Shown one piece after another: positions 16,988 to 26,584 of a stretch of DNA of 54,915 bases. A model generated the notes under the pieces. The model was not told where the DNA came from. It made no database searches and saw only the letters and a program-made list of their open reading frames with translations. Numbering within the stretch: the stretch's first letter is position 1; every line of letters starts with the position of its first letter. This DNA is from an uncultured Pseudanabaenaceae cyanobacterium (GTDB taxonomy: Bacteria; Cyanobacteriota; Cyanobacteriia; PCC-9006; JAAUQQ01): contig CALLAT010000067.1 in assembly GCA_938002085.1 (NCBI GenBank), forward strand, positions 1-54,915, in the 5' to 3' direction. The position numbers were made by a program, and so were the translations under genes.

Positions 16988-19978
16988 TTATTGGACTTTG
17001 AACTGGCCAACGCTTTCATCCAGGCTTTGAGCTAGGTTGACGAGAGCGGCAAGGGAATTGGAAACCTGGTCTACCGATTCAGACGTTTGGTTGGCAATGC
17101 CGACCACGTCCTGCATCACTGTGGAGACCTGCTCAGAAGCGGCGGTCTGTTGGCCCGTTGCCTGGGCAATGTCTGCAACTAGACCTCGGATTTGCTCACT
17201 CACATCGGCAATTTGGGTCAGGTTTTGCCGAGCCGTTTCCACTAGTTGGGTACCTGTGACCACCTGGGCAGTACCGGATTCCATGGCGGCGGAGACTTGG
17301 TTGGTCTCTGACTGAATTTCGGCCACTAGGGCTTCAATTTCTGCGGTCGCCTGGGCGGACTGACGGGCCAGGGACCGGACTTCGTCCGCAACCACCGCGA
17401 AACCTCTGCCTTCCTCTCCGGCGTGGGCCGCCTCAATGGAAGCGTTTAGCGCGAGCAAGTTGGTTTGCTCAGCGAAGGAGCTAATCAGGTTCACCACCTT
17501 GGAAATCTTCTGGGAAGATTCACCCAAGCGCTTTACCTTCTTAGCGGCTTCACCCACCGTTTCTCGAATGGCGAAGATGCCTTCCACGGTTTTATCCATG
17601 GCAGCGTCACCCTGTTTCACCGTCGCCGTTGCCTTTTGCACCGCAATTTCGGCCTGTGCCGCGTTGGTGGCAACCTGCCGAATAGACAGGGCCATTTGCT
17701 CAATGCTGCCTAGGGCTCCGGTGATTTCTTCGGTTTGCTGGTTTGCACCGGAGGCCAGGGTCAGTACCGCTTGGCCACTGCCGGAGGCGGTGTCTACGAC
17801 CTGGGTTACCGTTCCCTGCACTTGGCCTACAATGCGTCGCAGGCTCTCAATCGTGGCGTTGTAGGAGTCAGCTACGGTACCAATTTCGTCCTCGGTTACC
17901 TTGGCGCGAATGGTCAGGTCGCCTCGGCTGACGGGGTCAACCTCCATGAGGAGCTGCATGACTCGGCGTTGCAGTTCTTCAATGCGCTCTTTCTCTTGTT
18001 TGGCGTTGATTTCAGCCAAGCCTCGGGCAGCTTGTACTTCTTGAATCTGCTCAAGAATGGAGAGCTGGGCAGCAATTTGTTTGACGAAGTTGATGTCGCT
18101 TTCGGACCAGTTGCGGCGTTGCTCGCAGCTTTGCGCCACCAGGAGACCGGAGAGTTCGTTGTGGTCCACGAGGGGGACAACGAGTTCGGATTGAACGTTA
18201 AGTTCTTCGAGGAGGTCAGCGTAGCTTTCCGGTAGGGTGACCTCGGCGATCGCCCCCATGACCACAGCCTCACCCTTTTCAAAGGCATTGGTAAAGGAAG
18301 GTGCCAATTTGACCTTGCTCAAATCCAAGTCTGCTGCGGAGGGCCAGGCATCATCCACAGATTCCTGAGCCAGGGTGAGCTGCCCCGTGGCATCGAGGCG
18401 ATAAATCACCATACGGTCTGTGGTCAGAAACTCACGGATTTTGGTCGTTGTTTCTGCTAGACGCTGGTTGACTTCTGCCTCATTGAGGTTGCCCGCATCG
18501 GTGGCCAAGCCCATGAGCCAATTTGCACGAGCCGTAGCGCTCTGTTGCTCGTTGGTGAAATCTTGGAGTTGCTCAGCCATCTGGTTGAGGTTGCGGTTCA
18601 ATGTGGCCAGTTCGTCTTGGCCTTGAACAGGCAGGCGAGTATCAAGCTTGCCGTTACCAATTTTTTGCACCGCATCCACAGCCTTAAGTAGCGGACGGGT
18701 GGCTCGGGTCGCCAGCAATCCAGCGACCAGGGACAAAATGCCACCGGAAAGGAGCGCCTGGAAAATCAAACCTTGGAGTAGGCGCCTGCGCTGGGCTGAG
18801 ATGACTTCGGAGTCGATGGTGGCCACCGTTTTCCAGCCCAGGTCGGGCAATTCTGCACGGAAGCTATCAGACCACTCGGCAAAGGGAGCGTAGCCAACGG
18901 AGGCTTGGGGAGTCGAAAAGCTAATGTTGGTGGCTTCGCCTAGGCTACCAGAAGTGTTCTGTCCGCGACGGTTCTCCCCGGCTTCTTCCTTTTCCAAAGG
19001 CAGCTGATTCGTAATGGCTTGAGGAGTAGCCATGAGTTCTTCACTTTCCAGGTTGCTATCAGCAAATAGCTCATTGGTTTGGCTGTAGAGGCGGTATTCT
19101 ACGGCTCCTCCCTGTCTCTGGGACTCTGATGCAGCAGCGGCTGCAACGAGCCCTTCAATTTCGCTAACGGGAATGCGAGCGCGCACGACGCCAACGGTTT
19201 CTCCCGTTGCTTTGTCCTTGATGGGAGCTGCTAGATAAACACTGAAAATGCCGGAACTTTTGGAAATGATGGGCTGGCTGATGATCGCTCCGTCCTCTTC
19301 CAGAGCTGCCTGGAAGTAAACGCGACTGGCATGATTGCCGACTGTCTTGCCACCGGAATTGCCTAAGGGCTCACCACTAACATCAAAGACCGCAATACTG
19401 TTATAGACGGAGTAAGAATTGACGAATCGATCTAGGGCCTCGGTGTTCTGAGCGAAGGTTGCATTTGACCGCAGAGTACTATCGGTGAAGAGATCCTCAC
19501 GGGCCATCACCTGGATATCACCCAAGCGCTCTCGCATGAAAAGTGCCAGTTGGTCATTCACGGTTGTGGCACTGACTTCTGCTGCGGTTTCCAGCCTGTT
19601 ATTCAGTACTCCCCCCTGAAGGTTGTAGTTGAGTAGTCCTAAAGCTGTTGCAGGTACAATACCCAGTACAGCGGCAATAGCAACGACCTTGGAGCGCAGG
19701 GGCAGGTCCCCCCAGGCACCGCCTTGACGGTATCTGATTTGTGGGGAGACTTTGGGGCTTTTCGTTTGGGCTTGCTCGCTCGCTGCTTTCACAGGGAAAA
19801 CCAGCTTAGGCTCCTCCAGCATTTCCACCTCATCAAATTCCAGGGGCATATTTGCCTGGGGGTTAGAACTTGGTGCGATGAAAAATTGACTGTCTTCCTG
19901 CATGGATTGCGCTTCCTGCATAGACAGCTGCTCGTCGTTGTCTTTGATGTTGGAGTTGGAGGGCACAGTCTGAGACAT
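16988..19978 (-). CDS. Methyl-accepting taxis protein with dCACHE-like sensor and GAF domain (first of two tandem receptors)
   Basis: 996 residues from ATG at 19978; a TTG at 20044 would add 22 residues with little support. A polar start of about 95 residues leads to a membrane helix, then an extracytoplasmic sensor of about 285 residues that looks like a double-CACHE domain ([35 protein letters not shown]). A second helix, HAMP, GAF ([20 protein letters not shown]), a second HAMP and the methyl-accepting coiled coil ([20 protein letters not shown]) follow. The GAF domain again lacks a bilin Cys. The CACHE-like domain suggests a small-molecule signal, which is inference. The two receptor genes are 85 bases apart and share the C-terminal half, so they probably arose by duplication with divergence of the sensor. 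Confidence 0.9.
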   Translation of the reverse strand: MSQTVPSNSNIKDNDEQLSMQEAQSMQEDSQFFIAPSSNPQANMPLEFDEVEMLEEPKLVFPVKAASEQAQTKSPKVSPQIRYRQGGAWGDLPLRSKVVAIAAVLGIVPATALGLLNYNLQGGVLNNRLETAAEVSATTVNDQLALFMRERLGDIQVMAREDLFTDSTLRSNATFAQNTEALDRFVNSYSVYNSIAVFDVSGEPLGNSGGKTVGNHASRVYFQAALEEDGAIISQPIISKSSGIFSVYLAAPIKDKATGETVGVVRARIPVSEIEGLVAAAAASESQRQGGAVEYRLYSQTNELFADSNLESEELMATPQAITNQLPLEKEEAGENRRGQNTSGSLGEATNISFSTPQASVGYAPFAEWSDSFRAELPDLGWKTVATIDSEVISAQRRRLLQGLIFQALLSGGILSLVAGLLATRATRPLLKAVDAVQKIGNGKLDTRLPVQGQDELATLNRNLNQMAEQLQDFTNEQQSATARANWLMGLATDAGNLNEAEVNQRLAETTTKIREFLTTDRMVIYRLDATGQLTLAQESVDDAWPSAADLDLSKVKLAPSFTNAFEKGEAVVMGAIAEVTLPESYADLLEELNVQSELVVPLVDHNELSGLLVAQSCEQRRNWSESDINFVKQIAAQLSILEQIQEVQAARGLAEINAKQEKERIEELQRRVMQLLMEVDPVSRGDLTIRAKVTEDEIGTVADSYNATIESLRRIVGQVQGTVTQVVDTASGSGQAVLTLASGANQQTEEITGALGSIEQMALSIRQVATNAAQAEIAVQKATATVKQGDAAMDKTVEGIFAIRETVGEAAKKVKRLGESSQKISKVVNLISSFAEQTNLLALNASIEAAHAGEEGRGFAVVADEVRSLARQSAQATAEIEALVAEIQSETNQVSAAMESGTAQVVTGTQLVETARQNLTQIADVSEQIRGLVADIAQATGQQTAASEQVSTVMQDVVGIANQTSESVDQVSNSLAALVNLAQSLDESVGQFKVQ

Positions 19979-20132
19979 GGGAAAGCAGTCCTTAGTTCTA
20001 TGGGAGAGGTTGGAGGGAGGGGACAGCGGGGACTTGCGATGCAAGCTTCCAAGGGAAACGCTGGAATAGTTGAGAGTCGGGGCCGAGGGGGCGTGACCTG
20101 CCGATAGCTGGGCTTGATTGCCGGGCTAATCT

Positions 20133-20681
20133 CTATTTGGCAATCATGGAGAAGATGGCTTCGGGGTCGAGGCAGCCTTGAAGATGTCCCTGGCCCACGA
20201 TGGTGTAACCCTGGAAGTAGGGCGCTAGCTCTGGGCTTGCAACGCTACTGGGGGTGGAAGCTCGCATGGCCTCTGGGGCAACGACTTCGATATCTTGAAC
20301 TTGGCTCACGACAAGACCGAGCTTGAGTTCTCCCTCGCCGCTGCCACTGCCGTCATGGTTCCGAATGACCAAGGCGTTGTGGCTGGAGACGTTGTTGCTT
20401 TGCTGGTACCAAGGGGTCAACCCTAGAAGATGGCCCAGGTCGACCATCCACAGCACCTCACCCCGCCAGTTGTGAACGCCTAGGACCCATGGATTCATCA
20501 TGGGAATGGGAGTCACCTGCTGGATGGGAATGGTGAGCACCTCGGTGAGGTGGGCGATGGGCAGAAGCACCGTCATATTGGGCACGAGGTGACAGCTCAA
20601 ATAGCGTTCCCCTTGGGGGGCGCCATTGGCTTCTTCGGCCTGGGCGAGAAAATTGGACTCAGCAAGGGAGTTCAGGGCCAC
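20133..20681 (-). CDS. CheW-like adaptor (PilI/PixI position)
   Basis: 182 residues with a GTG start at 20681. The CheW fold can be followed from RYLSCHLVPNMTVLLPIAHL through VLGVHNWRGEVLWMVDLG to the end (IFSMIAK). It couples receptors to the CheA kinase. It is the first gene of the cheW-mcp-mcp-cheA unit; the gap to the first receptor's ATG is about 150 bases. The preceding cheY gene is closed off by a terminator, so this gene probably has its own promoter in the 490-base spacer. Confidence 0.85.
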   Translation of the reverse strand: MALNSLAESNFLAQAEEANGAPQGERYLSCHLVPNMTVLLPIAHLTEVLTIPIQQVTPIPMMNPWVLGVHNWRGEVLWMVDLGHLLGLTPWYQQSNNVSSHNALVIRNHDGSGSGEGELKLGLVVSQVQDIEVVAPEAMRASTPSSVASPELAPYFQGYTIVGQGHLQGCLDPEAIFSMIAK

Positions 20682-21085
20682 GGTCTCGATTCCTCTGCGA
20701 GGGATGGGTGAGGGTTAATCGGGCTGTTTCCACCGTTCTGTGCGGAATAGGCAAAGAACGAATGGAATCACCTTAGGAAGGCAAGGCGTTCAATGGATGG
20801 ATAGGAGCCAGGAGAGAAGCGTTGCAAAGCTTGCAATGCTGGCGTTAAGTGGCCGGTACCCTCGGGCAATTTCTAAGCCAAATTGAACTGCGATCGCCAG
20901 GGGGTGAAGGCCTGGTGAAAAATAGGGTATATAAACCGCCTATTTCCTATTTGTAGAATTCCCAAAAGATTTTCTGGAGTAACGGATTTGGGAGTCTGTA
21001 AATCCACCAAAATACGAGAGTATTTAAGATTTTTATTCTATTTTTGAAGAAGTGAATTTACGGAATAGGAGACTCTTAATAAGCT
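20682..21085. other. Spacer upstream of the cheW-mcp-mcp-cheA unit
   Basis: About 400 bases without a recognisable gene. Bases 20920-21060 are much richer in A+T than the surroundings. Read on the minus strand it contains AAATAGGAAATAGG followed by GCGGTTTATATACCC near 20960-20930, where TATATA-like bases could serve as a -10 element. The same stretch is an imperfect palindrome (ATAGG ... CCTAT). This is the likeliest promoter region for the unit, but no -35 box is convincing. Confidence 0.35.
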
Positions 21086-21128
21086 GAAAAAGAAGCCCTT
21101 CCCCCTAGATTGAATAGGAGAAAGGGCT
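21086..21128 (-). terminator. Rho-independent terminator after the cheY gene
   Basis: On the minus strand AGCCCTTTCTCC pairs with GGGGGAAGGGCT around an 11-base loop and is followed by TCTTTTT. It lies about 45 bases after the cheY stop and separates the patA-cheY pair from the cheW-mcp-mcp-cheA unit. Confidence 0.85.
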
Positions 21129-21174
21129 CTTGTAAGACTTGGATTTTACGCGTTTAAATCAGCAAGAAAAATAA

Positions 21175-21540
21175 TTACTTGCCCATCAATCCTTGAACGG
21201 TACGAATAAATTCACTCTGATCAATGGGCTTAGAAAGGTAAGCATCAGCGCCTTGCTTCATTCCCCAAAACTTATCCATGTCGCTGCCCTTCGTGGAACA
21301 CATCAGGACTGGAATACCGCTGGTTTTGCTTTCGGCTTTGAGGGCACGACAAAGCTCGAAACCACTCTGTCCAGGCAGGACAACGTCCAAAATAATGATG
21401 TCGGGTGAGGCGCTATTAAGCTTTTCCATGGCCTCTTCGCCACTGCCTGCTAGCATCACCTGAACGCCGCTTTGCTTTAAGCAGCTAGAAATGATTTCAG
21501 CCTCAGTGAGGGAATCCTCGACGATTAGCGCAGTACTCAT
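21175..21540 (-). CDS. CheY-type single-domain response regulator (PilH/PixH position)
   Basis: 121 residues, a complete receiver domain and nothing else: acidic pair in ALIVEDS, phospho-acceptor Asp in IIILDVVLPG, and the conserved Lys in YLSKPID. It takes phosphate from the cluster's CheA. In cyanobacterial pil/pix systems the two separate receivers act on type IV pilus motors; whether this one drives output or acts as a phosphate sink cannot be told. ATG at 21540. It is 110 bases downstream of the PatA-type gene and followed by a strong terminator. Confidence 0.9.
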   Translation of the reverse strand: MSTALIVEDSLTEAEIISSCLKQSGVQVMLAGSGEEAMEKLNSASPDIIILDVVLPGQSGFELCRALKAESKTSGIPVLMCSTKGSDMDKFWGMKQGADAYLSKPIDQSEFIRTVQGLMGK

Positions 21541-21650
21541 GGAATTAACCTCGAAAGATGGGAGATTTGCAGGGGGAATAAATAACTCACGAGCTCATCT
21601 AGCTTACTGGGCAAAGAGAATCAAAGCCCGGCCAGTTCGGAGCTAGCGAT

Positions 21651-22868
21651 TTAGGGACTGGGAACCGCAGCTTCGTGTAAATGCTTGCGAATCACTTCCA
21701 AAATGGAGTCCGCATCGGCAGGTTTGGATAGGAATTCGGAGGCGCCAACGAGTTTTGCTCTCACTCTGTCCACAATGCCATCATGTCCTGTGAGAATGAC
21801 AATGGGGGTATCACGGAAGAAGGACAGTTTTCGCAACTGACCACAAATTTCGTAGCCGTTGGCATTGGGCATAACCAAATCCAAAAAGATGAGGTCAGGC
21901 TTGCGGGCGAGGAGGACAGCGATCGCCCTCAAGGGATCATTCACAGCCACAAAGCGATAGTTCGCTTGGGTCAACACCTTCGACATGCTTTGGCAAATGA
22001 AGGGGCTGTCATCAATACAGGCAATTAGGGGACGCAGCTCTGGAACTGTGGGCGTATCGTCGTTAGGAGCCTTGGGCAAGCTTGGACCTGGAAGGTCTGG
22101 CACTTCCACCAGCTCAATCAAGCCCAGTTGGATGTAAGGAAGCAGCGATCGGGTTACTTCTGTAACATCTCGCTTCATCTTCACCGACAGGTCCCGAAGG
22201 CTCTGTTGGCCATCTAGCAAGCGACTGAGCACCTGATAGACAGACTGGGAAGTCTTTTCCTTGAGCTGCTGGGGCTGACGAATCACAGGGACAGAGTTGG
22301 GAGAGCGATCGGCAATGCGAGCCGTCTTCCAGTTCTCCCAGACCTTATGGGCTTCCGCCACGGCCTGTTCTGCATCAATCAGGGTCAGCTTGGTTGAAGG
22401 CGTGGTGTCAGACTTGACCTGATAGGTCACATGCTGAGCTTGGGCCACGTCACAGAGCACCTCAACGGTGATACTGCGAATAACCTTACTGGCTTCCTCA
22501 CGGGAGAGTTTGCCCTGGCTGACCCATTGGTACAGCATTTGATATTCCCAGCAGCGGCTGAGATCATCTTCAGGCTTATCTTCGGGGGGAGGCGTGAGCG
22601 TCATGGGGGCTGACACCAAACGGGGGCAGCTACTCGCTAGCCCTCGTTTCCAGCGGCGCACGGGGTGGCTACCGCCAGTGGCATAGACAATACGCCCCAT
22701 ATAGAGGTATAGCCGCCAAGACTGGTCGCGTTGCCCTTCGAGCAACAATTGACCTGTGAGTTGCAACTGTTTGAGAGACTTGAACAAGCGAATCTGCTTG
22801 TCCATGTCAAAATCGCTGATCTCAACAGGCGCTAGGGATCGTCCACCGGCCGTCATCATAGCTTCCAC
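21651..22868 (-). CDS. PatA-subfamily response regulator: DUF4388 (PATAN) plus receiver (PilG/PixG position)
   Basis: 405 residues with GTG at 22868 (ATG codons at 22859 and 22856 are close alternatives). The first about 130 residues are a DUF4388/PATAN domain (LFKSLKQLQLTGQLLLEG, LYLYMGRIVYATGG), a winged-helix-like middle covers 150-255 (LSRLLDGQQSLRDLSVKMKR), and a receiver ends the protein (ACIDDSPFICQ; phospho-Asp in LIFLDLVMPN; FLSKPAD). PATAN domains in Synechocystis PixG and related regulators contact pilus motor or partner proteins. This is the first gene of the cluster, matching the G-H-I-J-L order of the pil and pix loci. Confidence 0.9.
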   Translation of the reverse strand: MEAMMTAGGRSLAPVEISDFDMDKQIRLFKSLKQLQLTGQLLLEGQRDQSWRLYLYMGRIVYATGGSHPVRRWKRGLASSCPRLVSAPMTLTPPPEDKPEDDLSRCWEYQMLYQWVSQGKLSREEASKVIRSITVEVLCDVAQAQHVTYQVKSDTTPSTKLTLIDAEQAVAEAHKVWENWKTARIADRSPNSVPVIRQPQQLKEKTSQSVYQVLSRLLDGQQSLRDLSVKMKRDVTEVTRSLLPYIQLGLIELVEVPDLPGPSLPKAPNDDTPTVPELRPLIACIDDSPFICQSMSKVLTQANYRFVAVNDPLRAIAVLLARKPDLIFLDLVMPNANGYEICGQLRKLSFFRDTPIVILTGHDGIVDRVRAKLVGASEFLSKPADADSILEVIRKHLHEAAVPSP

Positions 22869-23400
22869 ACTTTAGTCGAGCATTTGAGTCTCTTATCCTC
22901 TATGATGCCCAGCCCTACCCCTGGACCGACATAGATAAATGCACGTAAAGATCTATATCGCGCTGAAGCGGAGAGGGAGAAGATTTGCTGATGACTCGCG
23001 CAGAGGCCCTTATGCCATTTGCTGACACCTGTGGGGTTGGGCTTTGGACTGCAAGGTTTGGATGGAGGTTTGGGAGTACTACCCGGTTGTTGGCGCTCAA
23101 CCTCTAAAGCCCTATGTAGCTGGCTGAGAGATAAATTCTAGAAGTCACGTTGGGATATTTGGCGGGAGACTTGGATGGTTGGTACTGCAGGTCCGTTGAG
23201 GGGGTGAATGCTGCGGCTGGATCAGCTGGATCCTTCCCAGGGCTGTCACGGTTAACAGCTCCAAAGGGTTCCTAATCTATGGCAAAGTTAGTAACAAGGT
23301 TAATTTTCTATGATTCGCACTACTAATTGATTAATGAAGTGCTTCTCTTAGTCTCTTAGCGCTCTACTGTCATTCGTCACGGCTTCGGTCATTCTTGGGT
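22869..23400. other. Divergent intergenic region between the taxis cluster and ispG
   Basis: About 530 bases with no convincing gene. TATGAT at 23309-23314 could be a -10 element for ispG with about 90 bases of leader; the matching -35 (TTAGTA) is weak. A GGATCAGCTGGATCC palindrome lies near 23219-23233. No clear operator for the taxis cluster was found. Confidence 0.35.
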
Positions 23401-24699
23401 ATGCAGACGCTTTCTTCCTCCAATGCTGCTGATGCAGCAAACAATATTGTGAATAACAGCCCTGGGAACAACGCCTCTACTGCGGTCGATGCCGCTGACT
23501 TCGAAACCACCATTCGTCGCCGTAAGACCCGACCTGTGCCGGTGGGCAACATCACCATTGGCGGTGATGCCCCGGTGGTGGTTCAGTCTATGATCAATGA
23601 AGACACCCTAGACATTGATGGAGCGACGGCAGGTATTCGCCGCCTCCATGAAATTGGTTGTGAAATCGTGCGGGTGACGGTACCCAGTTTGGGTCATGCC
23701 AAGGCCATGGCCAAGATTAAGGCCAAGCTGAAAGAGACCTATCAAGCTGTGCCTCTGGTCGCCGATGTTCACCACAACGGCATGAAGATTGCCCTGGAAG
23801 TGGCCAAGCATGTGGATAACGTGCGCATCAATCCCGGCCTTTATGTGTTTGAGAAGGCCCAGGACGATCGCACAGAATATAGCCAAACTGAATTTGACGA
23901 GATTCGCGACAAAATCCGCGAAACCCTCGAACCTCTGGTGGTTTCACTGCGGGACCAGAACAAATCCATGCGCATTGGGGTCAACCACGGCTCTCTCTCC
24001 GAACGCATGTTATTTACCTACGGCGACACGCCTGAGGGCATGGTGGAATCTGCCCTGGAGTTCATTCGCATTTGCGAAGAACTCAACTTTTATAACCTGA
24101 CGATTTCCATGAAAGCTTCGCGGGTGCCCGTGATGCTGGCGGCCTATCGCATGTTGGTAGCTCGCATGGATGCAGAAGGAATGGACTACCCCTTGCATCT
24201 CGGTGTCACTGAAGCGGGCGATGGCGAATATGGTCGCGTTAAGTCCACTGCAGGTATTGGTACCTTGCTAGCGATGGGCATTGGCGACACTATCCGCGTC
24301 TCCCTTACCGAAGCACCCGAGAAGGAAATCCCCGTTTGCTACAGCATTCTCCAGGCCCTGGGATTGCGCAAAACCATGGTGGAATACGTGGCTTGTCCTT
24401 CCTGTGGCCGGACGCTATTTAATCTCGAAGAGGTATTGCACAAGGTTCGCAATGCGACGGACCACTTGGTGGGCTTGGATATTGCAGTGATGGGTTGCAT
24501 CGTCAATGGGCCAGGTGAGATGGCCGATGCAGACTATGGCTATGTTGGTAAAAATCCTGGTTTCATCTCGCTCTACCGGGGGCGTGAAGAGATTAAGCGA
24601 GTGCCTGAGGCTGATGGTGTGGCGGAATTGATCAACTTGATCAAGGCGGACGATCGCTGGGTGGAGCCTGAAGCCGCGAAGGAAACTGCGATGGTCTAA
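23401..24699 (+). CDS. ispG: IspG (GcpE), 4-hydroxy-3-methylbut-2-enyl diphosphate synthase
   Basis: 432 residues from ATG at 23401. It turns methylerythritol cyclodiphosphate into HMBPP, the penultimate step of the MEP isoprenoid pathway. The N-terminal TIM barrel begins [20 protein letters not shown] and [11 protein letters not shown]. The C-terminal 4Fe-4S domain has C-P-S-C near 331-334, then GCIVNGPGE near 365 with the third Cys and the Glu ligand. Cyanobacterial IspG takes electrons from ferredoxin. Length is normal for the cyanobacterial form, with a short variable N-terminal tail of about 35 residues. It is followed by a strong hairpin, so it is probably transcribed alone. Confidence 0.97.
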   Translation: MQTLSSSNAADAANNIVNNSPGNNASTAVDAADFETTIRRRKTRPVPVGNITIGGDAPVVVQSMINEDTLDIDGATAGIRRLHEIGCEIVRVTVPSLGHAKAMAKIKAKLKETYQAVPLVADVHHNGMKIALEVAKHVDNVRINPGLYVFEKAQDDRTEYSQTEFDEIRDKIRETLEPLVVSLRDQNKSMRIGVNHGSLSERMLFTYGDTPEGMVESALEFIRICEELNFYNLTISMKASRVPVMLAAYRMLVARMDAEGMDYPLHLGVTEAGDGEYGRVKSTAGIGTLLAMGIGDTIRVSLTEAPEKEIPVCYSILQALGLRKTMVEYVACPSCGRTLFNLEEVLHKVRNATDHLVGLDIAVMGCIVNGPGEMADADYGYVGKNPGFISLYRGREEIKRVPEADGVAELINLIKADDRWVEPEAAKETAMV

Positions 24700-24721
24700 T
24701 TTGTCACATTGTCCGGGTGGC

Positions 24722-24761
24722 GATTGCGAAGGCTGCGGTTTTGCTTCAGCCTTCGCAATCA
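24722..24761 (+). terminator. Hairpin after ispG
   Basis: GATTGCGAAGGCTG pairs exactly with CAGCCTTCGCAATC around an 11-base loop (CGGTTTTGCTT-like). The following bases (AGGAGAAGAG) are not a T run, so it may act as a transcript-stabilising 3' end or a weak terminator. Confidence 0.6.
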
Positions 24762-24773
24762 GGAGAAGAGTTA

Positions 24774-24850
24774 TTGCTGTGGCCACATCACTTCGTAAAT
24801 CCATCAAGGGTCAAACTTAAATATGGCAGGCAATGATGTGGCCACAGCAA
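24774..24850. repeat. Perfect 17-bp inverted repeat with 43-bp spacer
   Basis: TTGCTGTGGCCACATCA at 24774-24790 is repeated in inverse at 24834-24850. Each arm contains the ten-base palindrome TGTGGCCACA, so the arms look like two copies of one dimer-binding site 60 bases apart. It could also be a tiny non-autonomous transposable element. Confidence 0.8.
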
Positions 24851-25084
24851 CGTCCTAACAAGTCAGGCCGCTGCTATAAACTTGGACTATCCGGATGGAA
24901 TCAAGCATTAGCCGTAGAAATCGCTAATCTCTGTGGATTGTCTGTTGGCAGGGAGATTACAGTCTGTTGGCGATATCAACACTTCTCCATGTCGGATGCG
25001 GATCCCTCAATTATACTGAGAAGAACTGACGCTCTGCTTCGGTAATTAATCGCGTCTTACAACTTTTACTATTCTCGTGGCTCT

Positions 25085-26407
25085 ATGGTGATTTCCAAGA
25101 CCAAGCTAGCGATCGGTGCTGTCGCAGCCATGGCAGCGGCCGCTACCCTGGCAGGCAGCGGTCTGCGCTGGTCTAAGGGAGAAGCCTTCTTCCAGGACAA
25201 CCCCCAAGAGTTGATCGATGAAGTCTGGCAAATTATCGACCATGACTATGTTGATGCCACCTTTAATCAAGTGGACTGGCGCGAAGTCCGCACAGCCTAT
25301 CTAAACCAGGAGTATACGGATAAGCCAGCGGCTTACGAAGCGATCCGCGAGATGCTGGAGAAGCTAGGGGATCCCTATACCCGCTTCATGGACCCCAGTG
25401 AATACGGCAACATGAAGATCGATACTTCCGGTGAGTTGACCGGGGTGGGTATTCAGCTGAGCCAGGATGAAGAGACGAAGGAGCTGGTTGTTGTTGCTCC
25501 CATTGAAGATACGCCAGCGTTTGAGGCGGGAATTCAGTCCCGCGATGTGATTACGCAGGTGGATGGCACTCCGACTGAGGGTATGACCACCGATGATGCC
25601 GTGAAACTGATCCGTGGGCCGGTGGGTTCCAGTGTGATTCTGACTATTCGTCGTGATAGTCAGGATAAGGAGGAAGGGGCGGCTAAAAGCAGTCAGAGTA
25701 TTGACTTTACGATTCGCCGCGATCGCATCGAAATCCACCCCGTTAAATACAGCGAGCGCCGTGACCAAGGCCTCAACGTTGGCTACATCCGCCTTAACCA
25801 GTTCAACGCAAATGCTGCCAGCGAAATGCGTGACGCCATTAAGGAGCTGGAGACAAAGGACGTTGATGGCTATGTCCTCGACCTGCGTTCTAATCCCGGT
25901 GGCTTGCTCTACTCCAGTATTGAAATTGCTCGCATGTGGCTTGATAAAGGCACCATCGTTTCCACTGTGGATCGCCGAGGCACCGCTGAGCTAGAAAAAG
26001 CGAACGGTCGCTCTCTGACGGATCTTCCCCTCGTTGTGATGGTGGATGGTGGTTCCGCTAGTGCCAGTGAGATTCTTTCTGGTGCGCTCCAGGATAATGA
26101 CCGGGCCCAACTCGTGGGAACTCAAACCTTCGGTAAAGGTTTGGTTCAGTCCGTGCGTCCCCTAGGTGATGGCTCAGGACTTGCGGTGACCATCGCCAAG
26201 TACCTCACCCCCAATGGGACTGACATCAATAAGGAAGGTATTGCCCCCGATGTGATCTATGAACTCAGCGATGAGGAGCGGGAGATTTTGGGCAAGAACC
26301 GCGAGCTGATTGGGACGGTGGAAGACCCTCAATATGCTAAGGCTTTGGAAGTACTGAAAAAGCAGGTTAAAACTGCGACTTCGGTTGATACATTAGGTAA
26401 CTCTTAG
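25085..26407 (+). CDS. Carboxyl-terminal processing protease (S41 family, CtpA/B/C type)
   Basis: 440 residues. An N-terminal signal or anchor helix (about 5-25, AIGAVAAMAAAATLAG) sends it to the lumen or periplasm. Residues 33-95 are the helical start, 95-200 a PDZ domain (GVGIQLSQDEETKELVVVAP; GIQSRDVITQVDG), and 200-410 the protease. The catalytic pair is Ser326 in GSASASEIL and Lys351 in TFGKGLVQ, spaced as in the algal D1-processing protease. CtpA matures the D1 protein of photosystem II; the other cyanobacterial paralogues (CtpB, CtpC) have less defined substrates. I cannot decide between them from sequence alone. ATG at 25085. Confidence 0.93.
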   Translation: MVISKTKLAIGAVAAMAAAATLAGSGLRWSKGEAFFQDNPQELIDEVWQIIDHDYVDATFNQVDWREVRTAYLNQEYTDKPAAYEAIREMLEKLGDPYTRFMDPSEYGNMKIDTSGELTGVGIQLSQDEETKELVVVAPIEDTPAFEAGIQSRDVITQVDGTPTEGMTTDDAVKLIRGPVGSSVILTIRRDSQDKEEGAAKSSQSIDFTIRRDRIEIHPVKYSERRDQGLNVGYIRLNQFNANAASEMRDAIKELETKDVDGYVLDLRSNPGGLLYSSIEIARMWLDKGTIVSTVDRRGTAELEKANGRSLTDLPLVVMVDGGSASASEILSGALQDNDRAQLVGTQTFGKGLVQSVRPLGDGSGLAVTIAKYLTPNGTDINKEGIAPDVIYELSDEEREILGKNRELIGTVEDPQYAKALEVLKKQVKTATSVDTLGNS

Positions 26408-26584
26408 GGATTCTGCTTGGGGATTAATCCCCTCGCTGTCTCTTTCTGACCGCTGAGGTGTTAGAAGCCGATTGGCCTGCTGGGCTGTGATGCTGGGTGC
26501 GGATATGGCCTGCCATGTCGCAACGGTGGGACTAGCCTGATGCGTGACAAAATTTACTGATACGATAGGGCTCCCCGAAGCCTA

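Larger units (their letters stand above)
24700..25084. other. Spacer between ispG and the S41 protease gene
   Basis: 385 bases. It holds a terminator-like hairpin (24722-24761) and a perfect 17-bp inverted repeat (24774-24850), listed separately. TATACT at 25010-25015 or TATAAA near 24875 could be -10 boxes for the protease gene, but -35 matches are poor. Confidence 0.45.

Noticed and set aside
13792..19978. Cyanobacteriochrome-type photoreceptor domains in the two MCPs
   Set aside because: The GAF domains have no Cys at the chromophore position; the Cys in the A-H-S-C or A-Q-S-C segment is not the attachment residue.
24833..25045. 70-codon plus-strand frame before the S41 protease gene
   Set aside because: It starts inside the inverted repeat, has no good ribosome binding site and no recognisable pattern.
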